This document shows positions 1-5,006 of a DNA stretch of 5,006 nt, piece after piece (the first letter of the stretch is position 1; each line of letters begins with the position of its first letter). Both the position numbers and the translations under genes were made by a program. The notes under the pieces are model-generated. The model was not told the origin of the DNA. It was given only the letters and a program-made list of their open reading frames with translations, and did no database searches. Source of the stretch: Myxococcales bacterium (lineage in GTDB: Bacteria > Myxococcota > Polyangia > Fen-1088); assembly GCA_003157315.1 (NCBI GenBank), contig PMJE01000226.1, forward strand, positions 1 through 5,006. Reading direction: 5' to 3'.

Positions 1-92
1 ACGACCTCAGCGCCCTGAGCGGCGAGTTGCGTGGCGATCTCCCTGCCGATGCCCGACGTGGGGCCAGTGACGATGGCAAGCTTCCCCTTCAT
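1..92 (-). CDS. Short-chain dehydrogenase/reductase, N-terminal fragment (cut by window edge)
   Basis: The reverse strand from 92 reads MKGKLAIVTGPTSGIGREIA and continues through a helix rich in Ala and Gln to a second beta strand ending in Val-Val. This is the start of a Rossmann fold: beta strand LAIVTG, then the TGxxxGIG dinucleotide-binding motif (T9-G10-P-T-S-G14-I-G16) typical of classical SDR enzymes, which are NAD(P)-dependent oxidoreductases. Only 30 of about 250 residues are visible, so the catalytic Ser-Tyr-Lys and the substrate cannot be judged. The start is well fixed: AAGGAG at 100-105 lies 7 bases upstream of the ATG. It is transcribed in the same direction as the GH44 gene, 121 bp downstream of that gene's stop, so co-transcription is possible, but the intervening inverted repeats argue for caution. 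There is no functional link to the polysaccharide genes visible. Confidence 0.85.
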   Translation of the reverse strand, partial: MKGKLAIVTGPTSGIGREIATQLAAQGAEV

Positions 93-99
93 TTCGACT

Positions 100-105
100 C
101 TCCTT
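100..105 (-). promoter_or_regulatory. Ribosome binding site of the SDR gene
   Basis: AAGGAG on the minus strand, 7 bases from the ATG at 92-90. It is a near-perfect Shine-Dalgarno sequence and decides the start of the edge-truncated SDR gene. Confidence 0.75.
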
Positions 106-121
106 CCGCGCCTCGCGTTCT

Positions 122-171
122 CGCGGCCCTGCCGCGGCGCCTTGGCGCCCGGTCAGTCTTGCCGGGAAGAC
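122..171. repeat. Cluster of short inverted repeats between the GH44 and SDR genes
   Basis: Three neighbouring inverted repeats occupy 50 of the 121 intergenic bases: CGCGGC-CCT-GCCGCG (122-136), GGCGCC-TT-GGCGCC (136-149) and GTCTT-GCCGGG-AAGAC (156-171). A fourth, CCCGG...CCGGG (148-166), overlaps the second and third and would compete with them. On the minus strand, which is the direction of both flanking genes, none is followed by a T run, so this is not a canonical intrinsic terminator. In GC-rich bacteria terminators can lack a good U tract, so it could still end or attenuate GH44 transcription, or protect its mRNA 3' end. It may also be simple GC-rich background, since such short palindromes are common at this base composition. 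Confidence 0.35.
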
Positions 172-213
172 GCACCGACGCAAGTATGCTGCCAAATCGT
201 TCTCAACAAGATA

Positions 214-2331
214 TCAGCGCAAGACGATGGTGGTCGCGCTCATCGCGGGCATGGTGTAGGCGAGCGTACACACCCCACCCACGCAGGCTATCGCTGGTGC
301 CGTGCCGCCCACCCGTGCTACGGCAGCCGTCTTGCCGGCCAATTGGTATAGGGTCGCGCTGGTCAAAGCCGGTGCGCTGGCAAGCTGGATGGTCGCCGAC
401 TGCGGGCTGGCACTCTTGTTGATGACCACCACCTCGATGCCAGCCGTGCCATCGGAATGGGCAAAAGCATAGACGGATGTGGTCTTGTAGTCGCTACTGT
501 TGGCCAGCAGCGCGAGATCGCCGACCACGGCACCGTTGCCGTCGTAGTTGCGGAATAGATCGAAGGCAGCGACGAGAAAGCTGCCGGTTGTGGCCTGCAG
601 CGGCCAAGCGGTGGCGGCGAAAACGCCCTCGCGGCCGAATACGCCGAGCAAGTCCGCCTGAGCCACACCACCGCCAGCCGAGGTTTCGCATCCTGGGCTG
701 TATTCGCTGAAGGAGAGCCCGGGGGCCGGGATTCCGCCGGCCGGGTATGCACTGGCAATCTTCTTTTGCAGGCGGGGAATCATCTGGCGCGGATACCACT
801 TGGTGTCGAAGTAAGCCCCACTGCCCACATCGCCGCTCCACGTGAAATCGAGGCTGTCGGTCGCCGCCGCCGTGACGTCGGTGAAATTTGGATCCCAGAA
901 GAGGCGCGGCACTTGCGCGCACTGGGCATCGCTGGTACCGCCGGTGGTGTAGTAGTGGACGTCGTAGGCGTCGAGCAGGGGCACGCCCGCAGTCGTCGAG
1001 GCGGCTTGCATCTGTTGCAGGTAGTAGTCGGTGAATTCCGTGGGCCAGTGCGGATCGGCCGCGTACGAGTGCGCGTAGATGATGCCGTCTTGCGCGATCA
1101 CCGGGCCAAAGACCTTGGCAGTAGGCCAGACGTTCTTGATGGCAAGCGCCGCTGCCTTGTTGCGGGTCAAGATGTCATCGTAGGTAACGTTGCCAACCCC
1201 GCAGGTATTCGCCCACAGCTCGGGGTGGGTTCCCTCCCAATAATTCGGCTCGTTGTCGAGGTTGAAGAAGACCGGCGCCCCAGTTCCGTAATTGACCTTG
1301 AGGAAATTCACGAATTCGTCCTCGGCAACCGGATTGGTGCCGACCGTACATCCCGCGCAGGTCTTGCTTCCCGTCGCGCAGCTACAAAAGGCAGAACCCT
1401 TGACCATCACGTTCTTCACGAATGCGGGACTGTTTGGGTCGCTTGAGACGAAGTCGAGCACGTTGTTGTAGCCAGGATCGCCGGGATTGGGGTCGATGAC
1501 GTTGGCGCCGACCGTACCGCTACGTTTTGGACACGCGCTGTCTGTCCCCGGGCACGCCGTAGTACCGGCCGGACTCCATCCGGTATTGCGGTCGTAGCTG
1601 GCAGACACGAAGTCCAGGATCGGGATGGTTGCCAAAAACGCCTCACCCTTTGCTTGCGCCGCCGGGATCGTGTCCCCCGTGGTCGCGGTGTACTTGCCGG
1701 CGAGGTTGCCGTTGCCTGCAACTCCCTCCCAGAAGCAATAATCGTCGCCATTGTTGGTGTAGTCGTTGGTCCAGTTATAGGCCGTGCAGGCGTCCCCGCC
1801 CTGGCGGATAAGACCCCACTTGGTCTTCGCGGCGATGAAGGTTCCAAAGCCGTTGATTCCATAGACGTACGGCGAAATCGCCACTGGTTGCGCGGGCGGC
1901 TGGAATTGCCGGGCCGGTCCTTTGCCCACATCAATAGAAAAGCTGAGTCCTGCACCGGCGCTCGTCCCTCCGGTCGCTGCGCCGCCAGTTCTCGTGCCTC
2001 CGGCGCTCGTCGTGCCGCCCGTGCCAGGATTGCCACCTGCGCCGGCACCGCCGCCGCCACTGCCGAAGTTCCCACCGACGCTCGACGCTCCACCGCTACT
2101 CGCGGTCGAGCCGCCCGGGCTGACTGTCGTGCCGCCGTCGCTAACCGAAGCGCCCGCGGTACTCATGCCGCCAACGCCGATGCTGCTTCCGCCCGTGTCG
2201 GTCGAAACCGTGCCCCCGCTTCCGCCTCCGGTCCCGCCATTATTCGTGGTGGACGAGCGTGAACATGCCACGAGCATGACGGAGGCGCACAGAACCCGAT
2301 GCCAGTGGATTCGAAGGCAAGCTATGGTCAT
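214..2331 (-). CDS. Glycoside hydrolase family 44 lipoprotein (endoglucanase/xyloglucanase)
   Basis: This 705-residue secreted enzyme probably cuts beta-1,4-glucan backbones (cellulose, xyloglucan or related hemicellulose), the known GH44 activities. Residues 1-22 are a signal peptide ending in the lipobox L20-V-A-C23, so the protein should be lipid-anchored. Residues 32-127 are a Gly/Ser/Thr linker. The catalytic region spans about 128-600. Seen there: ISPYVYGIN (152-160), RQGGD with TAYNWTND (176-190), the acid/base motif LDNEP with E361, DVHYY (457-461) and the nucleophile motif SFSEYSPG with E543. The 182-residue gap between the two glutamates fits GH44. About 600-705 is a beta-rich C-terminal domain. 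A Cys-dense insert lies at 316-328. The start at 2331 is the first possible ATG, because an in-frame TAG lies at 2344-2346; a weak GAGAAAG ribosome site precedes it. It is divergent from the DUF362 gene and may share regulation. Family assignment is strong; exact substrate is inferred. Confidence 0.92.
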   Translation of the reverse strand: MTIACLRIHWHRVLCASVMLVACSRSSTTNNGGTGGGSGGTVSTDTGGSSIGVGGMSTAGASVSDGGTTVSPGGSTASSGGASSVGGNFGSGGGGAGAGGNPGTGGTTSAGGTRTGGAATGGTSAGAGLSFSIDVGKGPARQFQPPAQPVAISPYVYGINGFGTFIAAKTKWGLIRQGGDACTAYNWTNDYTNNGDDYCFWEGVAGNGNLAGKYTATTGDTIPAAQAKGEAFLATIPILDFVSASYDRNTGWSPAGTTACPGTDSACPKRSGTVGANVIDPNPGDPGYNNVLDFVSSDPNSPAFVKNVMVKGSAFCSCATGSKTCAGCTVGTNPVAEDEFVNFLKVNYGTGAPVFFNLDNEPNYWEGTHPELWANTCGVGNVTYDDILTRNKAAALAIKNVWPTAKVFGPVIAQDGIIYAHSYAADPHWPTEFTDYYLQQMQAASTTAGVPLLDAYDVHYYTTGGTSDAQCAQVPRLFWDPNFTDVTAAATDSLDFTWSGDVGSGAYFDTKWYPRQMIPRLQKKIASAYPAGGIPAPGLSFSEYSPGCETSAGGGVAQADLLGVFGREGVFAATAWPLQATTGSFLVAAFDLFRNYDGNGAVVGDLALLANSSDYKTTSVYAFAHSDGTAGIEVVVINKSASPQSATIQLASAPALTSATLYQLAGKTAAVARVGGTAPAIACVGGVCTLAYTMPAMSATTIVLR
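1951..2238 (-). repeat. Gly/Ser/Thr-rich linker of the GH44 lipoprotein (residues 32-127)
   Basis: About 96 residues made almost only of Gly, Ser, Thr, Ala and Val, with irregular GG-spaced units such as GGTTVSPGG, GGSTASSGG and GGTTSAGG. It sits between the lipidated Cys23 and the catalytic domain and most likely acts as a flexible tether from the envelope. The same composition appears in the esterase linker on the other strand. Long stop-free reading frames arise across it on the opposite strand and in other frames as composition artefacts. Confidence 0.8.
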
Positions 2332-2375
2332 GAGTCTTTCTCGCTAGGTTTATGGACAACGTTCACACTGAAGCC

Positions 2376-2389
2376 GCCCCGCGTGGGGC
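2376..2389. repeat. GC-rich hairpin GCCCC-GCGT-GGGGC
   Basis: A perfect 5-bp inverted repeat around a 4-base loop. It lies 45-58 bases upstream of the GH44 ATG and would fall inside that gene's 5' leader if the TATGAT box at 2415-2420 is used. It could be an operator half-site pair, a leader hairpin or chance; there is no T run after it on either strand, so it is not a standard terminator. Confidence 0.3.
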
Positions 2390-2414
2390 AAAGCTCGGCC
2401 TCGCACAGACATTG

Positions 2415-2420
2415 ATCATA
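2415..2420 (-). promoter_or_regulatory. Candidate -10 box for the GH44 gene
   Basis: The minus strand reads TATGAT, five of six matches to TATAAT. It predicts a transcript start near 2408 and a leader of roughly 77 bases before the ATG at 2331. No good -35 is found 16-18 bases upstream (the hexamer there is GC-rich), so this would need an activator or a non-housekeeping sigma factor. It overlaps the TGATCA palindrome. Confidence 0.3.
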
Positions 2421-2483
2421 CACGAGATAGAGGAAACGCGCAGTCGGCGCGCGGGGGGTGTGAAATGTTTTGAGCCACCGCTG

Positions 2484-2492
2484 TGCTATGCT
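2484..2492 (+). promoter_or_regulatory. Candidate extended -10 for the DUF362 gene
   Basis: TGCTATGCT fits the extended -10 pattern TGnTATnnT. It predicts a transcript start near 2499 and a leader of about 20 bases containing the GGGAG ribosome site. No consensus -35 is present at the normal spacing; TTGAGC at 2470 is only 11 bases away, which is too close. If this promoter is real, the upstream TTG at 2470 cannot be a start codon, because it would not be transcribed. Confidence 0.3.
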
Positions 2493-2508
2493 TTTCGTAT
2501 TCCTGCTT

Positions 2509-2513
2509 GGGAG
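2509..2513 (+). promoter_or_regulatory. Ribosome binding site deciding the DUF362 start
   Basis: GGGAG ends 7 bases before the ATG at 2521. It supports 2521 as the start rather than the upstream in-frame TTG at 2470 or ATG at 2488, neither of which has a comparable site and both of which would put extra residues ahead of the twin-arginine signal. Confidence 0.65.
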
Positions 2514-2520
2514 AAACTGC

Positions 2521-3726
2521 ATGTCAAGTGGCGAAAGCAGAACCCGCCGAGAGATCCTGGCCGACGCCGCAAAGCTGGCCGCGGCAGCTTCCATTTCGGG
2601 TTTGGCCGGTTGCTTTCCCAGCGTGGGCGGGAGCTGGCCCGACGCTTCGACGTGCACAAACCCTGGCACGACCAGCGCCGCCGGCGTGCCTCCGGCGGTC
2701 ACGCCCGCAGTGGTCGAGGTCTTTCGCCCGGAGAGCGTCGTAAACTACGTCATCGATCCTGCCGCGGTGGCTACCATGCTCGATGCGGGCCTGATGGCTT
2801 TGGCTAACCAGGCCAGGATGTTCAATGCGGGGGTGTCGGCGCAAGGTAGCGGCGCCAATACGGCGGAAGCTGGCGCGCCGGCATCGGATGGCGGCACGGA
2901 CAACCCGTGGGCGGTTCTGCTGCCCAACTACCAGCCCGGCCAGCGCATCGGGCTCAAGGTGAACTGCCTCAACGACCATCACGTGACCACGTCGCCAGCC
3001 CTGGTGGGCGCCATCGTCGCCAGCCTGCATGAAAAACTCGGGGTCGATCCCACCACGATTGTGGTGTGGGACCGCTTCCTTGCGGATCTTGAGAACAGCG
3101 GCAAGTACAGCTCTGATGCTCTAGGGGGCGCCAAGCTCGTGGGGAACCTGCTCAGGGGCCTGAACACAGGCGAAAGCGAAGATGATCCCACGATCACGGG
3201 TGGGCATGGTTTCGGCGACCCGATCTGCTCAGCCCCGATAGGCGTGCCTCTGCCCGGAAAGATAGCCAGCTACCCACGCCTGTCGCGTGTCCTGACCCAG
3301 GAAATCGATCTCGTCATCAACTGCCCCGTCTTCAAGGTCCACAACATCTCCGGCATCACCGGGGCCATGAAGAACATCTACGGCATGATCAACATTCCGG
3401 ACCAGTACCACGATGCCAACCTCGCTACCGACATGCCCAAGCTCTACGCCTTGCCGGACATCCGCAACCGGATTTCCCTGACTATCTTCGACGCGCTCAT
3501 CGGAGTCGTCAATGGCCAGACCCCCGCCGACCGACCTGACCAGAGCCCGGGGCGACTTCTACTGGCACAAGATCCTGTCGCCATCGACAGCTACGCTCTG
3601 GACTTGATCGACCAGCTTCGCGCCTTGTCTGGTGCAAGCTCCCGCAGCGCCGCGGCAAACTCATGGCTCGACGGGGCCGCGACCCTGGGCCTGGGCAGCA
3701 GGAGCTACTCGCTGATTCAAGTCTGA
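2521..3726 (+). CDS. DUF362-family lipoprotein with twin-arginine signal
   Basis: A 401-residue protein of unknown biochemical function. Residues 6-13 read SRTRREIL, a fair twin-arginine motif (T-R9-R10-E-I-L), followed by an Ala-rich hydrophobic stretch and a perfect lipobox L28-A-G-C31. It should therefore be folded in the cytoplasm, exported by Tat and lipidated. From about 130 the DUF362 (PF04015) pattern is visible: GLKVNCLNDHHVTTSP (144-159) with LVGAIVASL, a beta strand TIVVWDR (179-185), INCPVFKVHNISGITGAMKN (266-285) with IYGMI, then LPDIRNRISLTIFDAL (311-326) and the closing LLLAQDPVAIDSYALD (346-361). C149, H153, H154, C236, C268 and H274 are possible ligands. DUF362 proteins are often fused to or paired with ferredoxin domains; none is seen here. 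The esterase gene follows after 59 bp, so they are probably one operon. The start at 2521 is chosen from GGGAG and the signal position. Confidence 0.88.
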   Translation: MSSGESRTRREILADAAKLAAAASISGLAGCFPSVGGSWPDASTCTNPGTTSAAGVPPAVTPAVVEVFRPESVVNYVIDPAAVATMLDAGLMALANQARMFNAGVSAQGSGANTAEAGAPASDGGTDNPWAVLLPNYQPGQRIGLKVNCLNDHHVTTSPALVGAIVASLHEKLGVDPTTIVVWDRFLADLENSGKYSSDALGGAKLVGNLLRGLNTGESEDDPTITGGHGFGDPICSAPIGVPLPGKIASYPRLSRVLTQEIDLVINCPVFKVHNISGITGAMKNIYGMINIPDQYHDANLATDMPKLYALPDIRNRISLTIFDALIGVVNGQTPADRPDQSPGRLLLAQDPVAIDSYALDLIDQLRALSGASSRSAAANSWLDGAATLGLGSRSYSLIQV

Positions 3727-3772
3727 CCAAGAAGCTGCTCCCCACCGCCGCAACGACACGCTACAATCCCCC

Positions 3773-3778
3773 AGGAGG
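3773..3778 (+). promoter_or_regulatory. Ribosome binding site of the esterase gene
   Basis: AGGAGG, a perfect Shine-Dalgarno core, 7 bases before the ATG at 3786. It fixes the start of the edge-truncated esterase lipoprotein and suggests strong translation. Confidence 0.85.
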
Positions 3779-3785
3779 AAGACCG

Positions 3786-5006
3786 ATGCGAAACTCCTGC
3801 CGAATTCTGCTTTCCTGCCTGCTTCTGTGTGCCGTGGTCAGTGCGTGTTCCAGCACTTCCACGCCCGAAAACTCGGCCACGGGTGGCACCGCTGCGGGCG
3901 GCTCAAGTGGCACGGCGAGCGGAGGAGCCGGGGGCTCTCTCGCTTCGACCGTTGCGGCAAGCGGCGGCACCGCGGTCTCAGGCGGCAGCTCCGCTGAGGG
4001 CGGCCTGGCCGATAGCGGCGGCAGCAAGGTCGGCAGCGGTGGCAGCAGCGGTACTAGCGGTGGCGCCACCAGTGCCAGCGGCGGCACCACCAGCGCCAGC
4101 GGCGGGACAACCAGCATCAGCGGCGGTCGCGCCAGCAACGGTGGCACCGGCGCCGGTGGCATCAGCACCGGTGGCACCACCAGCGCCAGCGGCGGGACCA
4201 CCAGCACCAGTGGCGGTCGCATCGGCACCGGGGGAACGAGCACCAGCGGCGGGACCACCGGCGCCAGCGGCGGCACCACCAGCGCCACCGGCGGCACCAC
4301 GAGCGCCAGCGGCGGCCGCATCAGCACTGGCGGCACCAGCACGGGTGGCGGCACCACCAGCGCCAACGGCGGAAGCGCCAGCACCGGTGGCAGCAGCACG
4401 GGTGGCACCACCAGCGCCAGCGGTGGCAGCTCCGGAGGCACTGGCGGCAAGCCCGATCAGAGTTCGCTGCCAGCGATCACCGTGCACCTGGCTGGCGATT
4501 CCACTATGTCCAACTATGCGGCGACTACCACCCAAGAGGGTTGGGGCCAGGAGTTTGGGCAATTTTTCATTAGCAAAGTGACAATTGACAATCAAGCCCA
4601 GGGCGGCGCCAATGTGCAAAGCTTCTACTCGGGCAAATGGAAGACCCTTATCGGCAACGTCCAGGCCGGCGACTATGTGATGGCGGCGTTCGGGATCAAC
4701 GACAGCGGCACTACCCACGGGCCAGTCAGTGTGCCGGATTTTACGGCGGAGTTCGAAACGATGGCGGATGAAGTCGCGGCCAAGAAGGCCACCTTCATTC
4801 CCACGACTTCATCCCCGCTGCAGGTATGGGTCGGCGGCAAGGAGACCAATGATCGGCTGCAGCCGTATTGTGACGCGACGATTGCGGTGGGAAAGACCAA
4901 GAACCTGTTGGTCGATGATCTCAACGCGCGCGGGGTCGAATACTACAACTCAGTCGGCCAGACAGTTGCGGCGACCCTCACCTTCAACGGTGACAAGGCC
5001 CACTTC
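3786..5006 (+). CDS. SGNH esterase lipoprotein, rhamnogalacturonan acetylesterase-like (CE12), 3' end outside window
   Basis: The frame from ATG 3786 is open for 407 codons to the last base and has no stop in the window. Residues 1-20 are a signal peptide with lipobox V18-S-A-C21. Residues 33-221 are a giant Gly/Ser/Thr linker. The enzyme starts at about 230: HLAGDSTM with nucleophile S239, EGWGQEFGQFF (251-261), an oxyanion block QGGAN (272-276), VQAGDYVMAAFGIND (292-306), a FIPTTSSP strand (337-344), and D403-K-A-H406, the likely Asp-His pair. This order and spacing match CE12 esterases, which remove acetyl groups from rhamnogalacturonan I in pectin, or from xylan in some members. The central motifs deviate from CE12 consensus (GIND instead of GHND, no GRS-R block), so a different acyl substrate is possible. 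Only a short tail of some 20-30 residues should be missing. Probably co-transcribed with the DUF362 gene upstream. Confidence 0.88.
   Translation, partial: MRNSCRILLSCLLLCAVVSACSSTSTPENSATGGTAAGGSSGTASGGAGGSLASTVAASGGTAVSGGSSAEGGLADSGGSKVGSGGSSGTSGGATSASGGTTSASGGTTSISGGRASNGGTGAGGISTGGTTSASGGTTSTSGGRIGTGGTSTSGGTTGASGGTTSATGGTTSASGGRISTGGTSTGGGTTSANGGSASTGGSSTGGTTSASGGSSGGTGGKPDQSSLPAITVHLAGDSTMSNYAATTTQEGWGQEFGQFFISKVTIDNQAQGGANVQSFYSGKWKTLIGNVQAGDYVMAAFGINDSGTTHGPVSVPDFTAEFETMADEVAAKKATFIPTTSSPLQVWVGGKETNDRLQPYCDATIAVGKTKNLLVDDLNARGVEYYNSVGQTVAATLTFNGDKAHF
3882..4448 (+). repeat. Gly/Ser/Thr repeat linker of the esterase (residues 33-221)
   Basis: About 189 residues of low complexity, irregular up to about residue 91 and then regular. 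From 4059 it is a chain of 5-8-residue units, each opening with GG, most often GGTTSAS. A higher-order pattern is visible: GGTTSxS is followed by GGR plus Ala or Ile at R115, R145 and R178, giving steps of 30 and 33 residues (90 and 99 bp). The DNA units are similar but differ at third positions, for example GGC/GGT/GGG for Gly. It is likely a flexible, possibly O-glycosylated spacer that holds the esterase away from the membrane. The region is stop-free in several frames on both strands, which creates spurious long reading frames. Confidence 0.85.

Larger units (their letters stand above)
2332..2520. other. Divergent intergenic region (189 bp)
   Basis: The gap between the two divergent starts, with no convincing gene inside. 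It must hold the promoters of the GH44 gene (minus) and of the DUF362-esterase unit (plus). Visible elements are a TATGAT box on the minus strand, a TGCTATGCT box on the plus strand, a 5-bp GC hairpin at 2376-2389 and the palindrome TGATCA at 2413-2418 overlapping the minus-strand box. No clear dyad operator of a known regulator family was recognised. Confidence 0.6.

Noticed and set aside
31..422. Plus-strand frames at the left end (27-422, 31-351) and minus frame 7-195
   Set aside because: They overlap the SDR start and the GH44 3' end in wrong frames, with Arg/Pro-rich composition and no motif; the SDR frame from 92 has a TGxxxGIG motif and a strong ribosome site.
766..2262. Several 200-residue plus-strand frames (766-1446, 1654-2262) and a minus-strand frame 1416-2093
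   Set aside because: They overlap the GH44 gene, show random basic or Ala/Arg-rich composition and have no recognisable motifs; GH44 catalytic motifs fix the true frame.
2352..2807. Plus-strand frame 2352-2807 and minus-strand frame 2328-2702 across the divergent region
   Set aside because: They overlap the DUF362 coding start in other frames and lack ribosome sites and recognisable domains.
3762..3767. TACAAT as a -10 box giving the esterase its own promoter
   Set aside because: It matches five of six bases, but the transcript would start around 3774, inside the ribosome binding site, and no -35 is present at normal spacing.
4059..4448. CRISPR-like or other regularly spaced repeat array
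   Set aside because: Units are 15-24 bases, contiguous with no unique spacers, and are translated in frame as a GG-rich linker.
3761..4450. 229-residue Pro/Val/Leu-rich reading frame on the minus strand (PPLALVVPP repeats)
   Set aside because: It is the exact antisense of the esterase's GG-S/T linker; stop codons are absent because of the repeat's codon composition. It has no ribosome site and no domain.
3829..4718. Ala/Pro-rich frame on plus (3829-4581) and Ala/Gly-rich frame on minus (3978-4718)
   Set aside because: Both are out-of-frame readings of the same linker and lose any protein-like character beyond it, while the frame from 3786 gives a signal peptide and a recognisable esterase.
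1..5006. tRNA, rRNA, insertion sequence, phage or toxin-antitoxin elements
   Set aside because: None seen: no transposase motifs, no terminal inverted repeats with target duplications, no cloverleaf-like sequence, and the space is almost fully occupied by the four genes.

Overview
The window is GC-rich and fully coding-dense, with strong G/C third-position bias. It carries three secreted lipoproteins, two of them with very long Gly/Ser/Thr linkers just after the lipobox. Lipoproteins built as 'lipobox, then 100-200 residues of GG-x-S/T linker, then enzyme' are typical of Myxococcota (Polyangiales/Sorangium-like soil bacteria). That lineage is an inference from style; no marker gene is present.

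Layout, left to right. (1) 1-92, minus strand: the first 30 codons of a short-chain dehydrogenase/reductase (TGxxxGIG motif), running off the left edge. (2) 93-213: a 121-bp gap with several overlapping inverted repeats. (3) 214-2331, minus: a 705-residue lipoprotein with a glycoside hydrolase family 44 (endoglucanase/xyloglucanase) catalytic domain, both catalytic glutamates visible. (4) 2332-2520: a 189-bp divergent intergenic region with candidate promoters for both directions and one GC-rich hairpin. (5) 2521-3726, plus: a 401-residue DUF362-family protein with a twin-arginine signal and a lipobox. (6) 3786 to the right edge, plus: an SGNH/GDSL esterase lipoprotein resembling rhamnogalacturonan acetylesterases (CE12), cut by the window two bases after its catalytic-His codon. 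It is open to the last base and has no stop inside the window.

Taken together, this looks like a small plant-polysaccharide degradation locus: a beta-glucan/xyloglucan backbone hydrolase divergently transcribed from a probable two-gene unit (DUF362 lipoprotein plus pectin-type deacetylase), all displayed on the cell envelope. No transporter, TonB receptor, sensor or regulator is visible, so this is not a classical PUL. The least understood member is the Tat-exported DUF362 lipoprotein. The esterase also departs from the CE12 consensus at two blocks near the active site. I see no RNA gene, CRISPR array, insertion sequence or phage element. I found no convincing wholly undescribed system; the DUF362/CAZyme lipoprotein pairing is the best lead.
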